From Chrysochromulina parva (lineage: Eukaryota; Haptophyta; Prymnesiales; Chrysochromulinaceae), in the NCBI GenBank assembly GCA_002887195.1, contig PJAB01001358.1, forward strand, positions 1 to 15,070: DNA of 15,070 nt, written 5' to 3'. A program made the position numbers and the translations under genes. The notes beneath the pieces were generated by a model. The model was not told the origin of the DNA, ran no database searches, and saw only the letters and a list, made by a program, of their open reading frames with translations. Positions within the stretch are counted from its first letter, which is position 1, and each line of letters starts with the position of its first letter. Positions 1 to 7,691 of the stretch are shown one piece after another.

Positions 1-187
1 GCTCCGGGGGCCGCAAGCCAGGACAAGGGCCACACACAGGGGGCACACACTAGCACAAGACGGTAGGGACCATCTGACAGGGCAGCCTCAGGATAGCCTC
101 AGGCATTTCCTTCGGACGTGAAACGTTCCATTTTTCCCTATAGTTCACACTACAGGGCGCTGAAGACACCACTAGTGCCACAAAGGG
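1..187. other. 3' flank of the PARP-like gene, no gene seen
   Basis: This stretch lies beyond the stop codon of the minus-strand PARP-like gene. It is rich in short CACACA runs on the plus strand (about 30-52). No open frame with recognisable protein character, no RNA gene and no AATAAA on the minus strand is visible. It is probably 3' untranslated and spacer DNA, though the window edge could cut a neighbouring gene. Confidence 0.4.
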
Positions 188-2401
188 TCACCCGTGGTTC
201 AGGTTCAGGCAGACCCGAGCCACCTCGCGCGTGAGAGCAGCGAGCTCGCAAGCGTGCTCTGTTTCCTGGGGAAGATAACATGGTAGCAGCGCCGCCTCCT
301 CAGAGAAGACGTAGGTCGCCTGCGCGTGGTCGATCGGGCCCTCATCGCCGGGCAAGCCCAGGAGCAGGAAGGTGGCGCGCGACCCATCGGCGTGGAGGAG
401 CGCGCGGCAAAAACTGAGCGAGGCAAAGATCGTGGCGGTACCGTGGCGGGACGCCAAATTGGTCGAAAACTTGACCGCCGCGCCATCGGGCAGCCGAAAG
501 CCCTCCTTTACTATGGCGTCCACGTTGACACTGCGTGTGCCGTGGTAGAGCACCATTACGGGTGGTGGCGGCAGCTTGAGCGCACGGCGCCAGAGCACTT
601 GGCGGCGATGACAGGCGGCGAAGCGAGCAGCGAGCGACCAGCTGACCACGCACGATGTCTCCGAGGCGTCGGTCTTAGCCTCCGCCTTGGCTGCCACGTC
701 TGTGAAGGCCGTGCAGAGCTTGCTCGTCCTTTCCAGCACGATGTCCATTTCTTGCTCGACGTCGATGTCCAATGCGGCCACTCCAAGCTCGGTGGCCCGC
801 TGTACAAGCCCCGCTGGGCAGCCATTTGTGAGTTCAGCACGCGCCGATGACAGCGCCAGTCGTTGCATCTCTATCTGCCGCCGCTCGAGCGCAGCCTGCT
901 GAGCCGCTTGCCTCTGCTCACCTCGCGCGGTCAGCTCGGCGAACCTCCGCTGGGCCGCTGCGAGGCGCGCCTCATCAGCCACCCGCTTCTCGCGCTCACG
1001 CCGCTGGCACTGGATCTGCTGCTTGAGCTCGAGGGCGATTTCGCGCTCGCGGCAGCGGCGAGCTGCCTTCTCGGATGCCTCTTCGGGCATGAGACGGCAA
1101 GGTGGGTACTGCCTGTCGTTATCCGGCCGAGCCGTGCGCTTCGTCGCGGCGGCCTCGACCTTGGCGCTCTCTGCTGCCGCCCTGGCCGCCTTGGCCTGCC
1201 GCTGCTGCTCGCGGTTTGCAGCCGCCGCCTGCTGCTCGGCCATGAGCTTGGCTACCAAGAGCTCGCGGAGGAGCTCCTGACGTTTCGCCGCAGCATCGAT
1301 CTTGGCGTTCTCTGCCGCTGCATCGGCCTGTGCAGTACGGCCATCCTCGGCAAAGCCACGCACCTTAGTGTCCATGGGCACAGGCTCACGCTCGCCTTTT
1401 GCATGCTCGCTCAGGACCGTGTGCTGCGCTATGCTGCTTTTGCGCCTCGCTGCGGCGGCCTCGGCGGTAAGGCGGTCGGCATAGCTTCGCTTCGCCTCAG
1501 TCTCCATGGATACATCGACGACGCGCCGACCAATCGTGTTCTCGCCGCCTAGCTCACGCTCGCCTTTTGCATGCTCGCTCAGGACCGTGTGCTGCGCTAT
1601 GCTGCTTTTGCGCCTTGCCGCGGCGGCCTCGGCGGTCAGCCGGTTGGCATAGCTGCTCTTCGCCGTAGTCTCCATGGATAGAGGTTCATCCATGACGCGC
1701 CGACCAATCGTGTTCTCGAGCACACGCTCGCCCGTTACCCACATGCTGTTTAGGCACTCGGCAGGCTGTGTGGCAGCCGTTGTGCGCGTGGTCACGGCTT
1801 CCGTCCTGCGCGTAGCCACGGTCTTATGAGCAGCTACTGCCGATCTCATGATGAGGTCGCTACTGCAATGGCAGTAGCGCGTCGCTTCTGCCAAGCTACT
1901 GCCAATCGCTGCACCGATCAAGCTCTCGGCGGCAGCCCTCCGCGCAGCTGCAGCCTTAGTGGCAGTCGCAAGCAAGGAGGTTGCGAGTTCATAATCACCT
2001 TTGGCCTCTGCAGCTTGTGCCATCGCTTCGTCGCGGATTGCCATGTTGCAGAGGCAAGCCATAGCTACGCGTGTACTACTGCCCTGTTGCGACGTCGCCA
2101 CCAAGCCGGTTAGGAGTGCTCGCTCCTTGCGCACGAGCTCCCACTCGCGATGGAACTGAGTGGGTGCCGAGCTCGGCCTATCCGACGATGAATGGGTAGT
2201 TTTGCGCATAAGTCCTGCAGTCGATGGCCTGCCCGGAACCACAAGCATGCTGGATGAGCGACTGAGGGCTTGCGACGTTGGCTTCGCCGGCAGGCGTGGC
2301 ATCGACCCCGCCGCGTGTGTCCCACGGGTGAGCTGTGGTAGATCCACATCGGCGCGAGGCAGCGTGAATGCGAGGTCGAACGCGAGGCTTTTGGCATTCA
2401 T
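188..2401 (-). CDS. Long helical protein with C-terminal PARP-like ADP-ribosyltransferase domain
   Basis: This 737-residue protein starts at an ATG with A at -3. The first 90 residues are Ser/Pro-rich, 90-210 are alanine-rich helix, 229-342 are a tandem duplication, and about 350-550 are strongly charged Ala/Arg/Glu/Gln sequence typical of coiled coil. The last 120 residues look like a PARP catalytic fold: LYHGT at 618-622 followed by DAIVKEGF, then TIFAS at 657-661 where PARPs have YFA, then YVFSEEAALLPCYL at 697-710, which resembles the closing strand of PARPs. By eye only the first residue of the H-Y-E triad survives (H620); the Tyr position reads Ile658 and the Glu position Thr696. Known PARPs with lost triads are mono-ADP-ribosyltransferases or inactive binders, so NAD-dependent activity is uncertain. 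RNA 2'-phosphotransferase is less likely because its Arg/His pattern is absent. Divergent from the STI1/ARM gene. Fold assignment is moderate; function is inferred. Confidence 0.75.
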   Translation of the reverse strand: MNAKSLAFDLAFTLPRADVDLPQLTRGTHAAGSMPRLPAKPTSQALSRSSSMLVVPGRPSTAGLMRKTTHSSSDRPSSAPTQFHREWELVRKERALLTGLVATSQQGSSTRVAMACLCNMAIRDEAMAQAAEAKGDYELATSLLATATKAAAARRAAAESLIGAAIGSSLAEATRYCHCSSDLIMRSAVAAHKTVATRRTEAVTTRTTAATQPAECLNSMWVTGERVLENTIGRRVMDEPLSMETTAKSSYANRLTAEAAAARRKSSIAQHTVLSEHAKGERELGGENTIGRRVVDVSMETEAKRSYADRLTAEAAAARRKSSIAQHTVLSEHAKGEREPVPMDTKVRGFAEDGRTAQADAAAENAKIDAAAKRQELLRELLVAKLMAEQQAAAANREQQRQAKAARAAAESAKVEAAATKRTARPDNDRQYPPCRLMPEEASEKAARRCREREIALELKQQIQCQRREREKRVADEARLAAAQRRFAELTARGEQRQAAQQAALERRQIEMQRLALSSARAELTNGCPAGLVQRATELGVAALDIDVEQEMDIVLERTSKLCTAFTDVAAKAEAKTDASETSCVVSWSLAARFAACHRRQVLWRRALKLPPPPVMVLYHGTRSVNVDAIVKEGFRLPDGAAVKFSTNLASRHGTATIFASLSFCRALLHADGSRATFLLLGLPGDEGPIDHAQATYVFSEEAALLPCYLPQETEHACELAALTREVARVCLNLNHG
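1382..1717 (-). repeat. In-frame tandem duplication inside the PARP-like gene (two copies, about 168-174 bp)
   Basis: Two neighbouring coding copies begin with ENTIGRRV and end with SEHAKGERE. The first (residues 229-286, positions 1544-1717) is six bases longer than the second (287-340, positions 1382-1543). A stretch of more than 60 bases is nearly identical between 1384-1446 and 1552-1614, so the duplication looks recent. Both copies keep the frame and add a helical, Ala/Arg-rich segment. Confidence 0.9.
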
Positions 2402-2921
2402 CGTTCACCCGTGTCCCTGAAAAGGCAGCTTCCTTTTGAAACGACACTCAAGTCTACCGGTACACAAATCGAGGTACCGGTACCGGTAAAACTTGTGTCC
2501 CGGCACCCCCGGTGGTAAAATCCATTTACCGACTCGCAGGAGCGTCCTCTTTTGAATCGGCCGCCGTGCGCACTCGCTGCCATGAGAGCTCTGCCGGTTA
2601 TATGCCGGTTGCGCAGTACATGTACTCGTACTTACAGCGTTACAGGCGTGTGTGGCGGCAGTATAGCGCACAAACACCACACATAACCAGCGAATCGATC
2701 ATACCGCGCTTTTTCATGGAAAGATGCCCGCTTGTGGATTGGCTTCGACGTTATTCATCTCTGCAAACTTGCATGCGAAACTTGAGACCTCGTCAAGATC
2801 AACTTTAGGCGTGCATGGGCCACAGGGGATTCAATCCAGGTACATGTAGACTCGACCAACACGTGCACCAACGAGGCGACGGTACAACGCCCTCAAGGGA
2901 ACGCCCTGGCACCACTCAACA
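2402..2921. promoter_or_regulatory. Divergent spacer between the PARP-like and STI1/ARM genes
   Basis: This 520-bp spacer separates two oppositely directed start codons and must hold both promoters. It contains three ACCGGT palindromes within 2455-2488 (TACCGGTAC at 2455-2463 and overlapping copies at 2473-2488) and other GTAC-containing words near 2618 and 2840. A 98-codon frame at 2512-2808 has no recognisable features and is not called. No clear TATA box was identified. Confidence 0.5.
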
Positions 2922-5720
2922 ATGTTCTTCTTCTTCCGGGGTGTCCCCGTGCAGCTTGAAGGCCGTCCCGCTTCTTTTCAGGGCGAGCACACGTCCGCCG
3001 CCGACCCGGAAAGAGCCAGAAAGATCCTGCAGATCCCCAAGAAGAGTCGTGCCAACCAACAGAAATCGGACCGTAACTTGAAGGAAATTGTCAAGTTCAA
3101 CCCGCCCAAGCCATATATCTTCGGGTGGCTTGAGGCCATCATTGCACCAAATCAAAGCGTTGAGGCGCTTCCGAAGCCGCCTGATGCCCCCGGGTACTTG
3201 AGCACACACTTGGGCGAGCGACCTGAGCCCATCTCTCGTCAAGCCAACAAGCGCCTCGAAACTCATCACGAAACTCAAACAAAGGGCCGTGCTGCCCAAC
3301 AGCCGGTGCCCAACCCAATTGCGATGGCGCTCATACAAAAGGCTCAGACGAACCCGAAGATCATGAAGGCGCTGCAGGACGTGCAGACCAATGAACCTTC
3401 TGCGATGCAAAAGTACGCGGGCGATCCAGAGGTGATGGCCGTCGTCAAGGAGCTGCAGCAAGAGAGACCTCAATTAAGACCTCAATTGGAGGTCTCTCCT
3501 CCTTTGCTCGAAAGTCATGTCCCTAAACAGCTACTTCCAAGGCCCAGCACTACTGCGGCTCGAGGTCCATTCTCGTATTTGGGAGGCGCATTTCTTCCAA
3601 AGCCTCAGCCGATGGGGCAGAGTACATCATCTGCCAGCTTCCACCGAGGTCCGAGAGACATCGGCTCGAAGCGCAACGAGTACATGGGCGCTGCGCCTAG
3701 CTACATCGGCCCCGACTATCCGGCGCGCGAGTACCACTTTGAGACGCCCAGCCAGCGACCAGCGTATCGCTACTCGGGCCACGACGAGCACCTCGGCAAG
3801 GCCATCGATCATCTCATCCGCCGTACCGAGCTTGAGCGCAAGGCCGAGGACGCCGCATATCGCGCCTCGGTGGCCGAGGCGTGGCGCGTGGAGCCTGTCA
3901 TCCGCCAGCCTCATCTGCACTCGCCGTGCTTCGCATCGCCAAGGAAGCAAAGCCAGCCTCGCAAAGAGCGGCTGAATGGCGAAAGACGAGAGCCAGTGGA
4001 CGCGCTGGAGCACACTCTGACGAAACAGCAGCGGTGTCTCCCCCGACGGCCGGAGGCGGTGCCGATGCTCTCGATCCCGGGGCCCCTGCGGCGGCCCCTG
4101 TCCGTGCCACTGCTGCCGCTACTGCCGCTTGAAGTGCCTCCGATCTCGAGTGTGTTGGAGAGTTCCCTGGCAACGGTGGTTCCGATACGAGATGCTGGTT
4201 GGGCGCCGGGATGGGAGCCCGCCGCACCTGTGGTTGCAGCAGCTGCGCCTGCACCTGAGGCGAGATCAAAGGCAAGCAAACGCAGCGCGGCGACATCGCC
4301 GGCACCGCAATCGTTGCCAGCCGCGTTTCGACTGCGTGCCAAGCGTCAGCAGCAAGATCTTCAAAAGCAGGGACGTCTGCAAAAGCAGGGACTGCCAAGG
4401 CAGGGACTGCCAGCAGCACCTTTGAGACAGCTTGTGCCAGCAGCGCTGCCGTCGCCTCGAGGAAGCGCTGCCCCTCGATCATTGGCAGTTGGCAACGACG
4501 AGCGGTGGCCAGGCCATCCGTCGGCACCAACGGCGCAATCGGTGCAGGCGTGCACCGCTGCCCAGGCCCTCGCTGTGTGCACTGAGTTAGGCCTCTCCAG
4601 CCCGCAGCTCGCGTCGGCGAGCCTTGCGAGGCTCGCAGCTCTGTGTGCCGGCGACGGCTTCTTGTGTGCAGGGCCGTCATCAGCCGAAGACCACTTGCCA
4701 GACAGATCCGCTTTGAGTGCTGCGGATGCAAAGAATCCCCAAACGCCACCGACGCCCGTGCTTGAGAGCTTCGAGGGCGGCTTCGAGGGGCTTCTGATGC
4801 TGCTACTGCAGCTGCTCAGCACTCACCGGCAGTCTGAACCGACACTCGCTGCAGGATGCATGCTACTCGTGCAGTTGATGGCAAGCGACCGTCGTAAGGA
4901 GGCCGCGGTGGAGGCTGGTGCGATCGGGATGCTTGTGGATGTGCTTCGTCAGACTGCCCCCACTCCTGAGCTCTTATGTCCAGCGAAAGGCGACGCGAGT
5001 GTGCACGATTTGCCAACGGACGAGCATCAGGACGAGCACGGTGCATCGTCGGTCGAGCACCCCGTCGCCGCGGCGATAGCCTGCCTCGCCTTGGTCTCGC
5101 TTGCCTCCTCGAGTGCAGAGCGCACCCAGCGGTGCATTGAGCAGGGCGCACTGGCTGCGGTGGTGGATGCCATGCTCTTACAGCCACACGCCAAGCTACT
5201 GCAGCTGAATGGATGCATGGCGCTTGTGCATCTCGTACGGGCAGGCGGGAGCTCGCTTCCGGACGAGGTGCGCTGCCAAGCTGCGGCGCGTGCTGGGGCG
5301 GCCACCGCCCTAACTGCGGCTCTGGTCAACCATGCATCATACTGGGCGACGCTTACGTGGGCGATCCTCGCGGTGCTCCTGATCACAAACAGCTCCGCGT
5401 TGCGAGCGCTCGAGACGATCAACGCAGGTGGTCGCGCCGCCCTTGAACACGCCGCAGCAACACTCAGGGATGCCGATGGTGTTGAGGGACAAGGCTTTGG
5501 CGTCACAACGGACGGATTCACGGACGGAGCAGGCCGCCTCCACATACCTGTTCACAGCGCCGTGAGTCTCAAGAGCATTCTCACTCTCATCGACCTAGCG
5601 AGGGCATGGCTGGATCTGTCGGCAGAGGCTTTTGCCTCTGCCAAGAGCCGGAACGTTCCTGGAGACGAAATGCTCCGCCCAGCCGTTCCTGGTGAAGAGT
5701 TTCTTTGTGGCTCGGCTTGA
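2922..5720 (+). CDS. STI1-motif and ARM-repeat protein
   Basis: This 932-residue protein starts at an ATG with A at -3. Residues about 131-180 form an STI1/DP-type motif: NPIAMALIQKAQTNP, then KIMKALQDVQ, then KYAGDPEVMAVVKEL. This is the pattern found near the C-termini of Hop/Sti1 and Hip co-chaperones. Residues 200-540 are Pro/Ala/Arg-rich and probably disordered, with a short LQKQG repeat at 479-497. Residues about 545-850 form helical ARM-like repeats, for example SLARLAALCAGDG, AVEAGAIGMLVDVL and RCIEQGALAAVVDAML, with one acidic loop near 690-710. No TPR domain, the usual partner of STI1 motifs, is seen. A scaffold or co-chaperone adaptor is plausible, but the client is unknown. The first 130 residues match nothing I recognise. 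The frame is unbroken, with no need for introns. Domain calls are by eye. Confidence 0.8.
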   Translation: MFFFFRGVPVQLEGRPASFQGEHTSAADPERARKILQIPKKSRANQQKSDRNLKEIVKFNPPKPYIFGWLEAIIAPNQSVEALPKPPDAPGYLSTHLGERPEPISRQANKRLETHHETQTKGRAAQQPVPNPIAMALIQKAQTNPKIMKALQDVQTNEPSAMQKYAGDPEVMAVVKELQQERPQLRPQLEVSPPLLESHVPKQLLPRPSTTAARGPFSYLGGAFLPKPQPMGQSTSSASFHRGPRDIGSKRNEYMGAAPSYIGPDYPAREYHFETPSQRPAYRYSGHDEHLGKAIDHLIRRTELERKAEDAAYRASVAEAWRVEPVIRQPHLHSPCFASPRKQSQPRKERLNGERREPVDALEHTLTKQQRCLPRRPEAVPMLSIPGPLRRPLSVPLLPLLPLEVPPISSVLESSLATVVPIRDAGWAPGWEPAAPVVAAAAPAPEARSKASKRSAATSPAPQSLPAAFRLRAKRQQQDLQKQGRLQKQGLPRQGLPAAPLRQLVPAALPSPRGSAAPRSLAVGNDERWPGHPSAPTAQSVQACTAAQALAVCTELGLSSPQLASASLARLAALCAGDGFLCAGPSSAEDHLPDRSALSAADAKNPQTPPTPVLESFEGGFEGLLMLLLQLLSTHRQSEPTLAAGCMLLVQLMASDRRKEAAVEAGAIGMLVDVLRQTAPTPELLCPAKGDASVHDLPTDEHQDEHGASSVEHPVAAAIACLALVSLASSSAERTQRCIEQGALAAVVDAMLLQPHAKLLQLNGCMALVHLVRAGGSSLPDEVRCQAAARAGAATALTAALVNHASYWATLTWAILAVLLITNSSALRALETINAGGRAALEHAAATLRDADGVEGQGFGVTTDGFTDGAGRLHIPVHSAVSLKSILTLIDLARAWLDLSAEAFASAKSRNVPGDEMLRPAVPGEEFLCGSA
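3462..3498. repeat. 10-bp inverted repeat with internal direct repeat, within the coding region
   Basis: GAGAGACCTC at 3462-3471 is the exact reverse complement of GAGGTCTCTC at 3489-3498. The spacer carries a second copy of GACCTCAATT (3466-3475 and 3478-3487). The DNA could fold as a hairpin in the mRNA. It encodes the repeated RPQL residues just after the STI1 motif and probably arose by local slippage. Confidence 0.6.
4359..4413 (+). repeat. Short tandem repeat encoding LQKQG-type units
   Basis: Three imperfect units of 18, 15 and 15 bp encode LQKQGR, LQKQG and LPRQG. They lie in the disordered linker before the ARM repeats. All units keep the frame, consistent with replication slippage in a tolerant region. 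Confidence 0.7.
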
Positions 5721-5924
5721 CCGATCTCAGGGTTTATAGATTTTGCAACCTTCCCATAGTCATGCGAATGTGCATGCGAACGACGCATCGCTCAACGCGG
5801 CGCCACGCGCCTCCCACACACAGCTTGTGTATTCCGAGCGGGCATTAATAGTGCCGCAGCACCGATTGTCGCGTGTGTCGTGTTAACGTTCACAGACAAA
5901 GGTCACTCTTGCGCACAAAGCTCG
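5721..5924. promoter_or_regulatory. Spacer upstream of the COPI_assoc gene
   Basis: This 204-bp spacer lies between two co-directional genes. CATGCGAA occurs twice with a 12-base period (5761-5768 and 5773-5780). The run GGCATTAATAG near 5841 is the most AT-rich part. In-frame upstream codons of the next gene extend to a GTG at 5880, but the first ATG is at 5925. No terminator or RNA gene is visible. Confidence 0.35.
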
Positions 5925-6470
5925 ATGGCACCGTCGACATTCTCGGGGTTGGACCCTGACTTGCAGTCGGCTCTCGGTCGGGAGGCGGCGGGTCGCGCGC
6001 GCGACACCTTGACGCTCATCACCCAGTCGAAGCTCGCGCTCAACGGGCTCTTCCTCGCGACCGCTGGCTTCTTTGGCATCTTTGGCGCGGTCACTTTGCA
6101 ACTGCAGCAGGCAATCATCAGCGTGTACGTGTGCATATTTGGCGTCATCCTCATCTGCTTCGGTGCCGGCTGGAATACCGAATGGCTGCAGGTCTACTTT
6201 GGATTCGCTTACCAGCCTGGCGGCCACGTCATCCTGCTGCTGGTGGCGGGCAACCTCGCGTGGTCGGCGGGGTTCTTGGGGGTCCTCGCGGCCGTGTGCG
6301 TCAACCTGACAGCAGCGCAAGCCTTCCTCGCCACACCTGAGGGTGCGGTCGTTGGCAAGCACGTGCCGCTGCCCGATTGGATGAAAACGGGCCCCAGCCC
6401 TGGCCGGCGTGGCCCGTCAACTCAATCGATGATGACAGACTTTGGAGTGCGGCGCGACGAATTGTTGTGA
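5925..6470 (+). CDS. COPI-associated (TVP15-like) Golgi membrane protein
   Basis: This 181-residue protein has four hydrophobic segments at about 39-58, 62-81, 99-115 and 116-135, and soluble ends. The pattern of the second helix (IISVYVCIFGVILICF) followed by VYFGFAYQPGGHVILLLVAG matches what I know of the COPI_assoc family, whose yeast member Tvp15 sits in late-Golgi vesicles. In that family a YFGF(L)-x-GR-like signature precedes the third helix; here the GR position reads GG-H. The C-terminal 45 residues are cytosolic in style, Ser/Pro/Arg-rich. The ATG at 5925 was chosen because upstream in-frame codons contain no other ATG. The role is vesicle trafficking or membrane organisation by analogy only. 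The main alternative is another small four-helix membrane family. Confidence 0.7.
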   Translation: MAPSTFSGLDPDLQSALGREAAGRARDTLTLITQSKLALNGLFLATAGFFGIFGAVTLQLQQAIISVYVCIFGVILICFGAGWNTEWLQVYFGFAYQPGGHVILLLVAGNLAWSAGFLGVLAAVCVNLTAAQAFLATPEGAVVGKHVPLPDWMKTGPSPGRRGPSTQSMMTDFGVRRDELL

Positions 6471-6908
6471 ATAGACATTCGCTGGCGTGAACCACGCAGG
6501 TCCAGACCTTCTCTCTACATCGGAGCAGGCATTGACGACCCCTCAGGCATAGGACGTATCCCATCTCGCACACACACACAGTGTGTTGCCGCATGCCGGC
6601 TGGCATCATATCTCCGGCCGTTGCGCGGGTGGGGTTCCACTTGTGCTTCAGCCTTTATATGCTTTGTACTTGATGCGCATTGATAACGATCGAGGTTTTG
6701 ACCCCCAAGACGGTCTCCCTACGCTACTCGATACGCTACAGCCGGGAGCGCCGCACCGCGCCGGCAGCGCCGCGCGCACGGCCGGCGCACGGCCACCGAC
6801 CGGACGGCCCACGCGGCCACAGCTCACGCGAAACCACCGCGCACCGCCGGGGGAGGGCTCTGGGGCCTACGCTCGGCTGGGCCCCACCACGCCGGCCTAT
6901 ACAGCTAG
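6471..6908. other. Gene-free spacer with CA run and GC-rich block
   Basis: This 438-bp stretch separates the converging ends of the COPI_assoc gene and the ankyrin-like frame. It contains a CA run followed by GTGTGT at 6569-6586 that can fold back on itself. At about 6740-6830 there is a block made almost only of G and C with two copies of GCGCACGGCC (6774-6783 and 6785-6794). Several long frames cross it, but they look like by-products of high GC. It probably holds two 3' untranslated regions. Confidence 0.4.
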
Positions 6909-7493
6909 TCAGCACCCGCCATGGCAACCGCCCTCCGGCAGCTCACGCCCCGCCCCTAAAGACGCCCCAAGAACAGATGGCTCTACCCCGAAGGATCCTC
7001 CGAGGTCATCCGAACCCCTCAGCGCTGACGCTCCACCGCTACCGTCCTCGCTGCTGGCCGCTGCCTTGCTGCTATTGACGGCGACGTCCAGTGTGCTCGG
7101 AGTGTCACGCTCGATGGCGTACGCCATGATGCAGGTGAGCCACACGTCCATGATCGCCTGCGAGTACTCCTCGAACGGCGCGCGCCTTGAGAGCTGGTAG
7201 CCCACTACGATCAGCTCCCACGCGCGCTCACGCGCGGCGGCGGGGAAGAAGTGGTGGGTCGCGCACGACCACGGCGCGGCGGCCTGGAGCACGTAATGTG
7301 CGGCTGTCCCCTTTCCCGCACGCAGCGCCAGCGCCGCCTCCGTCGCCAGGCTGAGCGGTGTCGGACCATTCGGATTCACACAGGCGTTCAAGTCGGCGCC
7401 CTCCCGCAGCAGCTTGACGACCTTCTCCTTCGTACACGGCCACGGGCGTCCGACGTAGACGTGGAGTTTCGTGCACCTGATGAGGGAGGCCAT
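6909..7493 (-). CDS. Ankyrin-like protein or detached 3' part of the MYND gene
   Basis: This frame encodes 194 residues. Residues about 21-55 resemble an ankyrin repeat: KEKVVKLLREGADLNAC, then NGPTPLSLA. A second helical part (RERAWELIVVGYQ, then DVWLTCIMAYAIERD) follows. The last 60 residues are Ser/Gly-rich and look like a tail. The ATG lies at the very edge of the 64-bp tandem repeat array, and no promoter space exists between this frame and the MYND gene stop at 7651 except that array. ARM-MYND proteins with ankyrin repeats are known in protists, so this may be the rest of one gene split by the repeat. The frames differ (MYND frame 0, this frame 2, in position modulo 3). An independent gene is the alternative. 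Only one ankyrin repeat is convincing. Confidence 0.55.
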   Translation of the reverse strand: MASLIRCTKLHVYVGRPWPCTKEKVVKLLREGADLNACVNPNGPTPLSLATEAALALRAGKGTAAHYVLQAAAPWSCATHHFFPAAARERAWELIVVGYQLSRRAPFEEYSQAIMDVWLTCIMAYAIERDTPSTLDVAVNSSKAAASSEDGSGGASALRGSDDLGGSFGVEPSVLGASLGAGRELPEGGCHGGC

Positions 7494-7691
7494 CGGAGGT
7501 CATCAGAGGCAATCAAAAGTCATCAGCGCCACTCATCGGAGGGACCTTCGGCCGAATCGGAGGTCATCAGAGGCAATCAAAAGTCATCAGCGCCACTCAT
7601 CGGAGGGACCTTCGGCCGAATCGGAGGTCATCAGAGGCAATCAGAAGTCATCAGCGCCACTCATCGGAGGGACCTTCGGCCGAATCGGAGG
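7492..7691. repeat. 64-bp tandem repeat, about 3.1 copies
   Basis: The unit starts ATCGGAGGTCATCAGAGGCA on the plus strand and ends ACCTTCGGCCGA, with copies at 7492-7555, 7556-7619 and 7620-7683, plus eight bases of a fourth. Only single-base differences are seen (AATCAAAAG versus AATCAGAAG in copy three). The unit seems built from degenerate decamers such as GGAGGCCATC, GGAGGTCATC, AGAGGCAATC and AAAAGTCATC. Because 64 is not divisible by three, each copy shifts the reading frame, and the unit holds the stop codon used by the MYND gene. There are no spacers, so it is not a CRISPR array. Confidence 0.95.

Noticed and set aside
863..1552. Long plus-strand frame antisense to the PARP-like gene
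   Set aside because: Leu/Arg/Ala-rich with no domain; a by-product of GC-rich, alanine-rich codons on the other strand, including the duplicated block.
2512..2808. 98-codon plus-strand frame in the first divergent spacer
   Set aside because: Random-like composition, no motif, and it would occupy the promoter of the STI1/ARM gene.
3898..4749. 283-codon minus-strand frame across the STI1/ARM gene
   Set aside because: No domain, lies wholly antisense to a gene with recognisable domains; GC-driven.
6583..7200. 205-codon plus-strand frame, Pro-rich
   Set aside because: Starts at a GTG, low complexity, overlaps the ankyrin-like frame on the other strand, which has better protein character.
7492..7691. 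CRISPR-like array
   Set aside because: The copies are contiguous with no unique spacers, and the setting is eukaryotic.
7492..7691. C/D snoRNA-like boxes (TGATGA and CTGA on the minus strand of the repeat)
   Set aside because: The base before TGATGA is C rather than a purine, the boxes overlap, and no terminal stem is present; explained by the decamer repeats.
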